A stretch of DNA of 54,664 nucleotides from an uncultured Bacilli bacterium. Lineage in GTDB: Bacteria; Bacillota_I; Bacilli_A; RF39; UBA660. Under the pieces are notes generated by a model. The model saw nothing but the letters and a program-made list of their open reading frames with translations, was not told the origin of the DNA and made no database searches. The translations under genes and the position numbers were made by a program. The stretch covers positions 1-54,664 of the forward strand of contig CAJUJA010000001.1 in NCBI GenBank assembly GCA_910586635.1, given 5' to 3'. The stretch's first letter is position 1. The number at the start of each line of letters is the position of its first letter. This document shows positions 39,930-49,793 of the stretch, piece after piece.

Positions 39930-40015
39930 TGACTATTCTGTCTTTTTGTTGTATTATATCTTTACGAAAGGAGACAACTGTAGCACTTTATAGTAGTTGT
40001 CTCTTTCTTTTTGTA
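39930..40015 (+). promoter_or_regulatory. rsmC-rpoB promoter and leader hairpin
   Basis: TTGACT near 39930 and TATTAT near 39953 form a promoter with a 17-base spacer. The leader then contains GAGACAACT pairing with AGTTGTCTC (about 39972-40002), followed by TTTCTTTTTG. This terminator-like hairpin ahead of rsmC and rpoB could attenuate RNA polymerase gene expression. Confidence 0.7.
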
Positions 40016-40028
40016 TTTGGAGAGGATC

Positions 40029-40613
40029 ATGGGGCATTATTTTACAAACGAAAAATTACCAAGTGAAGTTAAGAAAACAAATTGTATAGTTAGAAACTGT
40101 AGTTTTGTTTTTTTGACAGATCGTGGTGTCTTTTCGAAAGAAGGACTAGATTTTGGCAGTAGACTTTTACTTGAATCCATCCCGCTTGTAGAAGTTGGAG
40201 CTAAAGTTTTAGATATGGGTTGTGGCTATGGTGTATTTGGTATTGTTTTAAATAAACTCACTAATGCTTGTATTGATATGGTAGATGTTAATTTACGGGC
40301 CTTACATTTAGCAAAACGTAACTTGGCTTTGAATGATTGTAGTAATATCCATGTTTTTGAAAGTGATTGTTATTCTAATATTGATCAAAAATATAATACT
40401 ATTATTACTAATCCGCCAATACGTGCGGGTAAAAAAATTGTTTATGAGATATTGATGAATGCAAAAGGATATCTAGAACCTGATGGAAATCTTTTCTTAG
40501 TAATTCGAAAAGAACAGGGTGCTAAATCGCTAATATCCGACTTAAGTAAAGTGTATAATGTTGAGATATTAGAAAAGAAAAAAGGATTTTTCGTATTAAA
40601 GTGTTCATTTTAG
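40029..40613 (+). CDS. rsmC: RsmC-like 16S rRNA methyltransferase (YbxB)
   Basis: 194 residues from the ATG at 40029 (GGAGAGG upstream); a TTG at 40011 lies in the leader T-run and is unlikely. Class I SAM fold: LDMGCGYGVFGI is the SAM-binding loop, VDVNLRALHLAKRNL the acidic second strand, and TNPPIRAGK the NPPF-type catalytic motif. Family members methylate G in 16S rRNA or related targets. Its position between rplL and rpoB is as in B. subtilis (ybxB). Confidence 0.9.
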   Translation: MGHYFTNEKLPSEVKKTNCIVRNCSFVFLTDRGVFSKEGLDFGSRLLLESIPLVEVGAKVLDMGCGYGVFGIVLNKLTNACIDMVDVNLRALHLAKRNLALNDCSNIHVFESDCYSNIDQKYNTIITNPPIRAGKKIVYEILMNAKGYLEPDGNLFLVIRKEQGAKSLISDLSKVYNVEILEKKKGFFVLKCSF

Positions 40614-40713
40614 TTGACTTGTTGATTGTTTTATGTTATTAATATAAATTGGCAACGTGTTATATTTAATGCGATTTTGTTCTTTAAAAATTAAATTGTT
40701 TGGGGTGAAAAGA

Positions 40714-43700
40714 GTGTCATATAAAATAGTTAAATGTGGTGACCATAGAGAAAGAAGAAATTTCTCAAAAATTAGAAATACGTATGAATTAAAAGATTTA
40801 CTTGAAATTCAGAAAAAATCTTATGATTGGTTTAAGAATGTAGGTATTAAAGAAGTTTTTGAAGATTTACTACATGGAGTAGAAAATTTTTCTGGTACTT
40901 TAAGATTAGAAGTTGGCGATTATCATTTTGATGAGCCTAGATATTCGATTAAGGAAAGTAAGGATCGTGAAACTACTTATTCAGCACCTTTAAAGGTTGA
41001 GGTGCGTCTTTTTAATCATGAGACTGGTGAAGTTAAGGAACAAGAAATTTTTATGGGAGATATGCCAATTATGACAGATAGTGGAACCTTTGTCATTAAT
41101 GGTGCAGAACGTGTTATTGTTTCTCAGTTGGTTCGATCTCCAAGTGTTTATTTTAATCGTGAAATTGATAAAAATGGACGTGAGTTAATTACTTCTCAGA
41201 TTATACCGACTCGTGGTACTTGGTTAGAATTTGAAACGGATGCTAGAGATGTGTTATATGTTAGGATTGATAGAACAAGAAAAGTAACTTTAACTACCTT
41301 ACTTAGAGCTTTTGGATTATCTAGTGATGAAGAGATTTTAAAGGTTTTTGGTGAAGATGAATATTTAAAGAATACAATTGCTAAAGATTCTACTAAAAAT
41401 ACAGATGAAGCTTTAATTGAAATTTATGAAAAATTAAGACCTGGTGAACCTGCAACGATTGATTCTTCTAAAAACCAAATTATTACTAGATTCTTTGATG
41501 AATTTAGATATGATTTAGCTCGTGTGGGGCGTTATAAGTTTAATCGTAAATTAAATGTTTTAGATCGTTTACTAGGACAAACAATCGCAGAAGATATTAA
41601 AGTAGGAAACAGGATTGTTTGTGCTAAGGGAACTATTATTACAAAGGCAATATTAGAAGAGTTAAAAGAAGTATTTAAAAATGGTTATGGAGTTTCTGAT
41701 GTTCCAGTTAATGAAGAATTGGATACTTATAATAGGATTCAACAAATTAAAATTATAGATCCGTCTGATAAGAAAAATAAATTAGTTGTAATCGGTAATG
41801 ATCAGGAAATAACAGAAAAAAGATTAACTATTTCTGATGTTTATGCATCTGTATCTTATTATTTAAACCTTCTACATGGTGTTGGGAATTTTGATGAGAT
41901 TGATCATTTAGGAAATAGACGTATTCGTCAAGTAGGAGAATTGTTGCAAAATCAATTTAGAATTGGTGTCTCTCGTATGGAACGTGTAATTCGTGAGAGA
42001 ATGACGACTCAAGAGATGGAGGAAGTAACGCCTAAGACTTTAATTAATATTAGACCAGTTACTGCAGCAATGAAAGAATTTTTTGGATCTAGTCAACTTT
42101 CTCAATTTATGGATCAAACTAATCCAATTGCAGAGCTTACGAATAAACGACGTTTATCAGCGTTAGGACCAGGTGGTTTATCAAGAGATCGAGCTGGAGT
42201 TGAAGTTCGTGACGTTAATACTTCTCACTATGGTAGAATTTGTCCAATTGAATCACCTGAAGGACCTAATATCGGATTAATTACTTCTTTAGCAAGCTAT
42301 GCAAAAGTAGATGAATATGGATTTATTATGACTCCATATCGTAAGGTTAAAGATTGTAAGATTACAGATACAGTTGAATATTTAACAGCAGATGAAGAGG
42401 CAGATTATATTATTTCACAATCTACAATTAATACAGATAAAAATAATGTTATTATAGATAATCAGGTGAATGCTAGACTTCGAGGGGAAAATATTTTAGC
42501 GAAACCCGAACAGGTAGATTATATTGATGTTTCTCCACAGCAAGTTGTATCGATTACCACAAGTTGTATTCCATTTTTGGAACATGATGATGCTACTCGT
42601 GCTTTAATGGGTGCTAACATGCAACGTCAAGCTATGCCATTAATTAAGACAGAAGCACCATTTGTGGGAACCGGTGTTGAGCATATTGCAGCAAAAGATT
42701 CAGGTGTCTGTGTGATTGCTAAGAATGATGGTATTGTTGAATATACTGATTCTAAAAAAATAATAGTGAAAACAAAAGAGGGAAAAGATACCTATGATTT
42801 AGCAAATTTTGAACTTGCAAATGCAGGAATTTGTAATCATCAAAGACCTATAGTTAAAGTAGGAGACAAGGTAGAGAAAAATCATACAATTTTAGCAGAT
42901 GGAAATTCTACCGATAAGGGAGAACTTGCTTTAGGAAAGAATATGGTCGTTGCTTTCATGACATTTGATGGTTATAACTATGAAGATGCTGTTATTTTAA
43001 ATGAAAATCTAGTCAAAGATGATAAATTAACTTCTCTACATTTAGAGGATTATGAAATGCAATGTCGTGAGACAAAACTGGGCCCAGAAGAAATTACTAG
43101 GGATATTCCAAATGTTAGTGAAGAATCTCGTAAAAACTTAGATGAAAATGGTATTATTACGATTGGAACTGAAGTAAAAGAAGGAGATATTTTAGTAGGT
43201 AAAGTTACCCCTAAGGGAATGGCTGAGCTTACATCAGAGGAAAAACTATTACATGCTATTTTTGGAGAAAAAACTCGTGAGGTTCGTGATACATCTCTTC
43301 GCGTTCCACATGGTGGAGATGGAATTGTTCACGATATTAAAATTTATTCACGTAAAGATAATGATGAATTACCAGCAGGAGTTTCTAAGGTAATTCGTGT
43401 CTACATTATTCAAAAACGTAAGATTCAAGTTGGAGATAAAATGTCTGGTCGTCATGGTAATAAGGGTGTTATTTCACTTATTCTTCCAGAAGAGGATATG
43501 CCATATTTACCAGATGGTACACCAGTTGATATTATGCTTAATCCACAGGGAGTTCCCTCTCGTATGAATTTAGGACAAATCCTTGAATTACATATGGGTA
43601 TGGCTGCTAAAAAGTTAGGAGTACATATAGCAACTCCAGTATTTGATGGAGCCCATATTGAAGATATTGAGAAAATGATGGAAGAAGCAGGTATGGATAA

Positions 43701-44277
43701 GGATGGAAAAACAGTTCTTTATGATGGACGTACTGGAGAGGCTTTTGATAACCGTATCTCAGTGGGAGTTATGTATATGATTAAGCTTCACCATATGGTG
43801 GATGATAAGCTGCATGCTCGTTCGACTGGACCTTATTCTATGGTTACACAGCAACCACTTGGTGGTAAGGCACAGTTTGGTGGACAAAGATTTGGAGAGA
43901 TGGAAGTTTGGGCATTATATGCATATGGAGCTGCACATACTTTGCAAGAAATTTTAACTGTTAAATCCGATGATGTTGTAGGTCGTGTAAAAGTATATGA
44001 GTCAATTGTGAAAGGTCAAGAAATTGATCAGGCAGGGGTTCCGGAGTCATTTAGAGTATTAATGAAAGAATTCCAAGCTTTAGGATTAGATATTTCTATT
44101 ATTAATGATAAGGGAGAAAACTTGCAGTTAAAGGAAATCGAAACAGAGGAAGATAGGGATGATTCTAAATTATCAATAGAGGAATTAGATAAATCACCTG
44201 TTGAGGAAATTGTTATTCAAGAAGAACCCACAGATGATAAAGAACAGGTATCTGTAGAGGAAGGAGCTGATATTTAA
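40714..44277 (+). CDS. rpoB: RNA polymerase beta subunit
   Basis: 1187 residues from the GTG at 40714, which follows GGGGTG and begins with the conserved SYKIVKCGDHRERRNFSKI. Upstream in-frame ATGs have no site. All beta lobes are present, ending in an acidic tail (EEPTDDKEQVSVEEGADI). The rifampicin region reads SSQLSQFMDQTNPIAELTNK, then RRLSALGPGG: the residue equivalent to E. coli His526 is Asn (codon 42142-42144), while Ser531 and Asp516 are kept. The last base is shared with the rpoC start. Confidence 0.97.
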   Translation: MSYKIVKCGDHRERRNFSKIRNTYELKDLLEIQKKSYDWFKNVGIKEVFEDLLHGVENFSGTLRLEVGDYHFDEPRYSIKESKDRETTYSAPLKVEVRLFNHETGEVKEQEIFMGDMPIMTDSGTFVINGAERVIVSQLVRSPSVYFNREIDKNGRELITSQIIPTRGTWLEFETDARDVLYVRIDRTRKVTLTTLLRAFGLSSDEEILKVFGEDEYLKNTIAKDSTKNTDEALIEIYEKLRPGEPATIDSSKNQIITRFFDEFRYDLARVGRYKFNRKLNVLDRLLGQTIAEDIKVGNRIVCAKGTIITKAILEELKEVFKNGYGVSDVPVNEELDTYNRIQQIKIIDPSDKKNKLVVIGNDQEITEKRLTISDVYASVSYYLNLLHGVGNFDEIDHLGNRRIRQVGELLQNQFRIGVSRMERVIRERMTTQEMEEVTPKTLINIRPVTAAMKEFFGSSQLSQFMDQTNPIAELTNKRRLSALGPGGLSRDRAGVEVRDVNTSHYGRICPIESPEGPNIGLITSLASYAKVDEYGFIMTPYRKVKDCKITDTVEYLTADEEADYIISQSTINTDKNNVIIDNQVNARLRGENILAKPEQVDYIDVSPQQVVSITTSCIPFLEHDDATRALMGANMQRQAMPLIKTEAPFVGTGVEHIAAKDSGVCVIAKNDGIVEYTDSKKIIVKTKEGKDTYDLANFELANAGICNHQRPIVKVGDKVEKNHTILADGNSTDKGELALGKNMVVAFMTFDGYNYEDAVILNENLVKDDKLTSLHLEDYEMQCRETKLGPEEITRDIPNVSEESRKNLDENGIITIGTEVKEGDILVGKVTPKGMAELTSEEKLLHAIFGEKTREVRDTSLRVPHGGDGIVHDIKIYSRKDNDELPAGVSKVIRVYIIQKRKIQVGDKMSGRHGNKGVISLILPEEDMPYLPDGTPVDIMLNPQGVPSRMNLGQILELHMGMAAKKLGVHIATPVFDGAHIEDIEKMMEEAGMDKDGKTVLYDGRTGEAFDNRISVGVMYMIKLHHMVDDKLHARSTGPYSMVTQQPLGGKAQFGGQRFGEMEVWALYAYGAAHTLQEILTVKSDDVVGRVKVYESIVKGQEIDQAGVPESFRVLMKEFQALGLDISIINDKGENLQLKEIETEEDRDDSKLSIEELDKSPVEEIVIQEEPTDDKEQVSVEEGADI

Positions 44278-47200
44278 TGATCGCAGTAAATAAATTTGAA
44301 GCATTAAAAATTGGTATCGCTTCTTCTGAGAAAATTCGTGAATGGTCTTATGGAGAAGTAAAAAAGCCAGAAACTATTAATTATCGTACTTTAAAACCAG
44401 AACGAGATGGACTATTTTGTGAAAAGATTTTTGGACCTACTAAAGATTTTGAATGTGCTTGTGGAAAATATAAAAGAGTACGTTACAAAAATATCGTTTG
44501 TGATAGATGTGGAGTAGAAGTAACTAGATCCAAAGTACGTCGTGAACGTATGGGGCATATAGAACTTGCTTCTCCAGTTTCTCATATTTGGTTTTTCAAG
44601 GGAGTTCCATCTCGTATGGGCTTAGTTCTAGATATGAGTCCAAGAGATTTAGAGGAAGTACTATACTTTGTTAGTTATGTTGTAATTGATAAAGGAAATG
44701 CACCGCTTGAAAATAAACAAACATTATCTGAAAAGGAATATCGTGCATACTATGAAAAATATGGCACAGGCTTTCGTGTTGGAATGGGTGCTGAGGCTAT
44801 TAAAGAGTTATTAAAAAAGGTTGATTTAAAAAAGGAAATTGATGAGATTACAGAAGAACTTGAATCCGCTTTAGGTCAAAAAAGGACTCGCCTTTTAAAG
44901 AGATTAGATGTTTTAGATGCCTTTTATCAATCAGGAAATCGTCCTGACTGGATGATTTTAGATGCGATTCCTGTGATTCCACCAGAACTACGTCCTATGA
45001 TTCAATTAGATGGTGGTAGATTTGCAACTAGTGATTTAAATGATTTATATAGACGTGTTATTAATCGTAATAATCGTTTAAAAAAGCTTATTGATTTAGG
45101 TGCACCTGGTATTATTATTCAAAATGAGAAACGTATGTTACAGGAAGCTGTTGATGCTTTGTTTGATAATGGACGTCGTGGTAGAAGTGTTACAGGTGCT
45201 GGAAATCGTCCTTTGAAGTCACTTTCTAGCATGTTAAAGGGAAAACAAGGACGTTTTCGTCAAAACTTACTTGGAAAACGTGTTGACTATTCAGGTCGTT
45301 CTGTTATTGTTGTTGGACCTAATTTAAAGATGTATCAATGTGGACTTCCAAAGGAAATGGCATTAGAGTTATTTAAACCTCATGTTATTAATGGGTTAGT
45401 AGGGAAAGATATTGCCCATAATATTAAAGCTGCTAAAAGATTGATTGAAAACCAGGACCCTGTTGTATGGGATATTGTAGAAGAGGTTATTAAAGAACAT
45501 CCAGTGTTATTAAATCGTGCACCAACATTACATAGACTTGGAATTCAAGCATTTGAACCAATATTAGTTGGTGGAAAAGCCATTCGTCTACATCCGCTTG
45601 TTTGTCCAGCATTTAATGCAGACTTTGATGGAGATCAAATGGCGGTCCATGTTCCTTTATCAGAAGAAGCTCAGGCAGAAGCTAGACTTTTAATGTTAGG
45701 TTCTAATAACATCTTACATCCAAAAAGTGGTGATCCAATTGTTACCCCTTCACAGGATATGGTCCTTGGTAATTATTATATTACAATGGAGAAAGCTGGA
45801 TTAGAAGGAGAAGGTAGAGTCTTTAAAAATTGTAATGAGGCATTAATGGCCTATGAGCGTAAAGAGCTTACCCTACATACCCGTATTGCTATTCCTGTAT
45901 CTTCGTTTAAACATAAGTTATTTACAGATGAGCAAAAAGAAAAATATTTGGTAACGACTGTTGGTAAAATTAAATTTAATGAAATCCTACCAGATTCATT
46001 TGCTTTTGTAAATGAACCAACTGATGATAATATTTCTAATATTACACCAAATAAATATTTCTTAGATCGTGGTACCAATATTAAAGAGGCGATTCAAGCT
46101 ATGCCTTTAGTAAAACCATTTGCTAAGGGAACCTTAGAAAAAATTATTGCCCAAGTATTTAAAAGATATAAAACTACTGAAACTTCAGAAATGCTTGATA
46201 AGTTGAAAGATTTGGGATTCTATTATTCTACCATTGCTGGAATTACGGTTAGTATGGCAGATGTTGAAACTAGTAAGCATAAGCCAGAAATTGTAGAAGA
46301 GAGTCAAAAACTTGTTGATAAAATTAATAAACAATATAAAAGAGGTTTAATAACTGATGAAGAGAGATTTACAAAAGTAATTGATACTTGGAATACAGCA
46401 AAAGATAGGGTACAAGCAGAGCTTGAGGAAATTTCTAATAGTGATATGGATAATCCGATCTTTATGATGATGCATTCAAAAGCTCGTGGTAATATCTCAA
46501 ACTTTACTCAAGTTGCAGGAATGCGTGGTATTATGGCAAAACCTTCTGGTGAGTCAGTGGAAATTCCAGTTTTATCAAACTTTAAGGAAGGTCTTTCAGT
46601 TGCTGAATTCTTCTTATCTACTCATGGTGCTCGTAAAGGTAGTGCAGATACCGCTTTAAAAACAGCTGATTCTGGATACTTAACGAGACGTTTGGTTGAC
46701 GTTAGTCAAGATATGATTATTAGAGAAGCAGATTGTGGTACTGATCAAGGTGTTGTTGTGCGTGCTTTCATGAATGAAAAAACTGGTGCAGTAATTGAAA
46801 GTTTAAGAGATCGAATTGTTGGTCGTTTTGCCAATAAAAAAGTTATAGATCCTACTACTAAAAAAGTTTTAGTAGAACGTTTGGATATGATTACTGAATT
46901 GATTGCAGATAAAATTATTGATGCTGGAATTGAAGAGGTTGAAATTCGTACCAATTTAACTTGTGCAACACAAAATGGTTTATGTCAAAAATGTTATGGA
47001 CGTAATCTTGCTACTGGTAATTTAGTAGAAATTGGAGAGGCAGTAGGTGTTATGGCTGCACAGTCTATTGGAGAACCTGGAACACAGCTTACTATGCGTA
47101 CTTTCCATACTGGTGGAGTTGCAGGTGGAGAAGATATTACTCAAGGTCTTCCACGTGTTCAGGAATTATTTGAAGCTCGTAATCCGAAAGGAAAAGCAAC

Positions 47201-47909
47201 AATTGCTGAGATTGATGGTAAGATTACTAAAATAAAAGAAGATCATGGAAAATATAAAATTAGTATTACAAATAAACTAGAAACAAAAGAACACGTATCT
47301 AATTATGGTGCTAAACTTTGTGTTGAAAAAGGTCAAGAGGTTACTTGTGGAACGAAACTTACAGAAGGTGCAATTAGCCCTAAGGAATTACTTGCCGTAA
47401 CCGATCCAATTACAACTCAAGAGTATATCTTAAAAGAGGTTCAAAATACATATCGTTCACAAGGTGTTGATATTTCCGATAAACATATTGAAGTTATTGC
47501 ACGTAGAATGATTTCTAAGATTCGTATTATTGAATCTGGGGATACAAGGTTCTTGCCAGGAAGTTTAGTTAACTTTAGGGAATTTACAGATGGAAATAAA
47601 GAGGCTATTATTAAAGGTAAGAAACCAGCTTTAGGAAAACCTGTATTATTGGGTATTACGAAAGCCTCTCTAGAAACTGATTCTTTCTTATCTGCTGCCT
47701 CTTTCCAAGAAACTACAAGGATTCTAACGGATGCTGCAATTAAGGGAAAAGTAGATCACTTAGAAGGACTAAAAGAAAATGTTATTATTGGTAAACTGAT
47801 TCCTGCAGGAACTGGTAGTAGAAGATATTCTAATGTAGAATATGATTTAGAAAAAGAGTTTATTGATGAGGAACCTCTAGATAAGTTAGAAGATCAATTT
47901 ATGGATTAA
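44277..47909 (+). CDS. rpoC: RNA polymerase beta' subunit
   Basis: 1210 residues. N-terminal zinc site CACGKYKRVRYKNIVCDRCG, catalytic loop NADFDGDQMAVH, second zinc site CATQNGLCQKCYG, and MRTFHTGGVAGGEDITQG in the jaw/trigger-loop region. The ATG overlaps the rpoB stop by one base, and AGGAAGGAG lies at the end of rpoB, so the two are coupled. A strong terminator follows. Confidence 0.98.
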   Translation: MIAVNKFEALKIGIASSEKIREWSYGEVKKPETINYRTLKPERDGLFCEKIFGPTKDFECACGKYKRVRYKNIVCDRCGVEVTRSKVRRERMGHIELASPVSHIWFFKGVPSRMGLVLDMSPRDLEEVLYFVSYVVIDKGNAPLENKQTLSEKEYRAYYEKYGTGFRVGMGAEAIKELLKKVDLKKEIDEITEELESALGQKRTRLLKRLDVLDAFYQSGNRPDWMILDAIPVIPPELRPMIQLDGGRFATSDLNDLYRRVINRNNRLKKLIDLGAPGIIIQNEKRMLQEAVDALFDNGRRGRSVTGAGNRPLKSLSSMLKGKQGRFRQNLLGKRVDYSGRSVIVVGPNLKMYQCGLPKEMALELFKPHVINGLVGKDIAHNIKAAKRLIENQDPVVWDIVEEVIKEHPVLLNRAPTLHRLGIQAFEPILVGGKAIRLHPLVCPAFNADFDGDQMAVHVPLSEEAQAEARLLMLGSNNILHPKSGDPIVTPSQDMVLGNYYITMEKAGLEGEGRVFKNCNEALMAYERKELTLHTRIAIPVSSFKHKLFTDEQKEKYLVTTVGKIKFNEILPDSFAFVNEPTDDNISNITPNKYFLDRGTNIKEAIQAMPLVKPFAKGTLEKIIAQVFKRYKTTETSEMLDKLKDLGFYYSTIAGITVSMADVETSKHKPEIVEESQKLVDKINKQYKRGLITDEERFTKVIDTWNTAKDRVQAELEEISNSDMDNPIFMMMHSKARGNISNFTQVAGMRGIMAKPSGESVEIPVLSNFKEGLSVAEFFLSTHGARKGSADTALKTADSGYLTRRLVDVSQDMIIREADCGTDQGVVVRAFMNEKTGAVIESLRDRIVGRFANKKVIDPTTKKVLVERLDMITELIADKIIDAGIEEVEIRTNLTCATQNGLCQKCYGRNLATGNLVEIGEAVGVMAAQSIGEPGTQLTMRTFHTGGVAGGEDITQGLPRVQELFEARNPKGKATIAEIDGKITKIKEDHGKYKISITNKLETKEHVSNYGAKLCVEKGQEVTCGTKLTEGAISPKELLAVTDPITTQEYILKEVQNTYRSQGVDISDKHIEVIARRMISKIRIIESGDTRFLPGSLVNFREFTDGNKEAIIKGKKPALGKPVLLGITKASLETDSFLSAASFQETTRILTDAAIKGKVDHLEGLKENVIIGKLIPAGTGSRRYSNVEYDLEKEFIDEEPLDKLEDQFMD

Positions 47910-47935
47910 AGAACCGATTTTATTGGTTCTTTTTT
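47908..47935 (+). terminator. rpoBC terminator
   Basis: AAAGAACC and GGTTCTTT pair around a 9-base loop, followed by T. Confidence 0.9.
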
Positions 47936-48008
47936 GTTTCTGATTATCAGAATTGTTTTATAGAGTATGTTTTTAATCATATAGTGGGGATTTTAAAACT
48001 TTTTTTTC

Positions 48009-48037
48009 TTGCTTTTCGTTATTAAGTATGATATAAT
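48009..48037 (+). promoter_or_regulatory. Promoter of the membrane-protein gene after rpoC
   Basis: TTGCTT at 48009-48014 and TATAAT at 48032-48037, spacer 17, with extended TG. Confidence 0.75.
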
Positions 48038-48073
48038 TAAGCATAATTTATATTGTAAAGGGGAAAATATTAT

Positions 48074-48994
48074 ATGGAGAAAATTGATTTGTCAGGATGT
48101 AGAGAGTTTTTAATAGATGCTTATGAGGTTCAAAGAGAAAATGGATCTATTGGTTATATAGATGAGTATACTTATAAGAATACTTTAAAAGCTGCTGAAG
48201 ATAAAATTGAAGAGAAAAGAAATGAATTAAAAGCTTTGTTAAAGAGGTTTAGGGATAACAATCCTTTAAATAATCCTGCTTTTTCTAGTCAATCTCCATC
48301 TTTTTTTGCCTATCCATCTTTATTGGATTATGATGATGATTGTATAACTACTACAGATGGAAGGATCATTGTTGATGACTTTAAGCAGGCTGCTAATAAA
48401 AGAAGACAAGATGTTATAAATAGACGTTTTTCTTTAAAAAGAGTTGTTTCCACAGTAGGAGTTGCTCTTGGTTTAATGGCGGCGACAAAGGCTGCCTACA
48501 ATTATACTTTGGATAGTAATCACCATATTAGGGTTGAGGCACCAACTAAACCTGAAAGGGATAGTTATACTACGATGAGGAAAAACAAAAGTGGGATAAG
48601 GGTCGGTGTTTCAAGTATGCATACTATGAATAAGGAGTCTAGTATTTCCTTAATCGAGGATCCCATTCAGTTAGAAGATATTCAATTGTATTATAGTAGT
48701 GATGAACAAAAGCCTAGTGTAAAGACAAAGGAATTAGCTTGTGATAGTTATAAAATAAATCGTATTGCTATTCTTTCACATGATGGAAAAAAAATTATTA
48801 AAAATATCAATGCGAATAGACTAGATTCCACTATGAATATAGATGATTTTAAGGAAAATTGTCGATTGTTATATGGTGATGACATCAGGTTTAAAATTAA
48901 TGTTCATGGAATTATTGACGGTAAAGTAGTATATAAACAAGCAGGATGGACTTCAATGAGAAATATTAAAGATAAGAAAGCAAAAGTTTATTGA
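48074..48994 (+). CDS. Single-pass membrane protein of unknown function
   Basis: 306 residues. A cytoplasmic N-domain of about 125 residues has a charged coiled-coil-like helix (AAEDKIEEKRNELKALLKRF). A weak membrane segment lies at about 130-148 (VVSTVGVALGLMAATKAA). The ~155-residue ectodomain contains KINRIAILSHDGKKIIKNIN and ends RNIKDKKAKVY. No family recognised. GGGGAAA lies before the ATG. It has its own promoter and is inserted between rpoC and rpsL. Confidence 0.7.
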   Translation: MEKIDLSGCREFLIDAYEVQRENGSIGYIDEYTYKNTLKAAEDKIEEKRNELKALLKRFRDNNPLNNPAFSSQSPSFFAYPSLLDYDDDCITTTDGRIIVDDFKQAANKRRQDVINRRFSLKRVVSTVGVALGLMAATKAAYNYTLDSNHHIRVEAPTKPERDSYTTMRKNKSGIRVGVSSMHTMNKESSISLIEDPIQLEDIQLYYSSDEQKPSVKTKELACDSYKINRIAILSHDGKKIIKNINANRLDSTMNIDDFKENCRLLYGDDIRFKINVHGIIDGKVVYKQAGWTSMRNIKDKKAKVY

Positions 48995-49057
48995 AAGATA
49001 TAAGAACATTTTTTTAATAAAAGAATATTTATAATTATAAAAAGGGATGTGATATCA

Positions 49058-49213
49058 TTGATAAAGTTAAACAATAAGGGCTGGGGTTTAAGCAATATGA
49101 TAGTATTTGTTATTATACTACTATTATTTATGATTATTTTTCTTATTGTTGCATATAATTATGGTATAGAGAAAGATTCTCCTAATTCCTTATATGAACA
49201 ATTTATTATATAA
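49058..49213 (+). CDS. 51-residue membrane peptide with a prepilin-like N-terminus
   Basis: Starts at TTG with AAAGGGATGTGA upstream. The protein begins MIKLNNKGWGLSNMIVFVII and continues as an uninterrupted hydrophobic helix to about residue 33, then a short charged tail. KG followed by a polar-hydrophobic run mimics a class III (prepilin) signal, where KGF(T/S)L(I/V)E is usual; here Asn replaces the Glu. It could also be an ordinary single-pass small protein. A non-ATG start and small size lower confidence. Confidence 0.45.
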   Translation: MIKLNNKGWGLSNMIVFVIILLLFMIIFLIVAYNYGIEKDSPNSLYEQFII

Positions 49214-49226
49214 TGAGTATAAGATA

Positions 49227-49255
49227 TTGACATTATTATTATATAGTGATATATT
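49227..49255 (+). promoter_or_regulatory. Promoter of the str operon
   Basis: TTGACA at 49227-49232 and TATATT at 49250-49255, spacer 17. Confidence 0.8.
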
Positions 49256-49261
49256 ATTTGT

Positions 49262-49354
49262 GCTGATTAAATTTGCTTTGCACTAAGGCAAAGTTTTATT
49301 TAAAAGTTAAAATGATACACCTGGATATGTGTAAAGAAAGGAGGTATATAATAT
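49262..49354 (+). promoter_or_regulatory. rpsL leader with terminator-like hairpin
   Basis: CTTTGC (49276-49281) and GCAAAG (49288-49293) form a hairpin followed by TTTTATTT, an attenuator-like element. An ACAC/GTGT helix near 49317-49332 precedes the AAAGGAGG site. Confidence 0.55.
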
Positions 49355-49768
49355 ATGCCTACAATACAACAATTAATTCGTAAGAAGCGTAAAGATAAGA
49401 AAAGAAAAAGTAAGGCTCCTGTTTTAGGAATTGGGTTAAATACAATTAGGAGAAAGACAACAGATAATTCCTCTCCACAAAAACGAGGAGTATGTACTCG
49501 TGTTGGAACTAAAACACCTAAGAAACCAAATTCTGCATTACGTAAATATGCTCGTGTTCGCTTGTCAAATGGAAAAGAGGTAGATACCTATATTCCGGGA
49601 ATTGGACATAATTTACAAGAACATAGTGTTGTTTTAATCCGTGGCGGACGTGTTAAAGACTTAATTGGTGTACGTTATCATATTATTCGTGGTACACTTG
49701 ATACTGCTGGAGTAAAGGATCGTATGCAAGGGCGTAGTAAATACGGAGCAAAGAAACCTAAAAATTAG
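49355..49768 (+). CDS. rpsL: 30S ribosomal protein S12
   Basis: 137 residues. PTIQQLIRKKRKDKKRKSKA at the start, TPKKPNSALRKYARVRLSNG with the Lys whose change gives streptomycin resistance (wild type here), and the RGGRVKDLIGVRYH box. A ~14-residue insertion after residue 20, with the short motif GIGLNTIRR, is longer than in E. coli. First gene of the str operon. Confidence 0.98.
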   Translation: MPTIQQLIRKKRKDKKRKSKAPVLGIGLNTIRRKTTDNSSPQKRGVCTRVGTKTPKKPNSALRKYARVRLSNGKEVDTYIPGIGHNLQEHSVVLIRGGRVKDLIGVRYHIIRGTLDTAGVKDRMQGRSKYGAKKPKN

Positions 49769-49793
49769 TAGAAAGTAGAAAGGAGGAATTTAA

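Noticed and set aside
40011..40028. TTG start for rsmC giving six more residues
   Set aside because: It lies in the T-rich tail of the leader hairpin, and the Shine-Dalgarno GGAGAGG is downstream of it; ATG at 40029 fits the family N-terminus.
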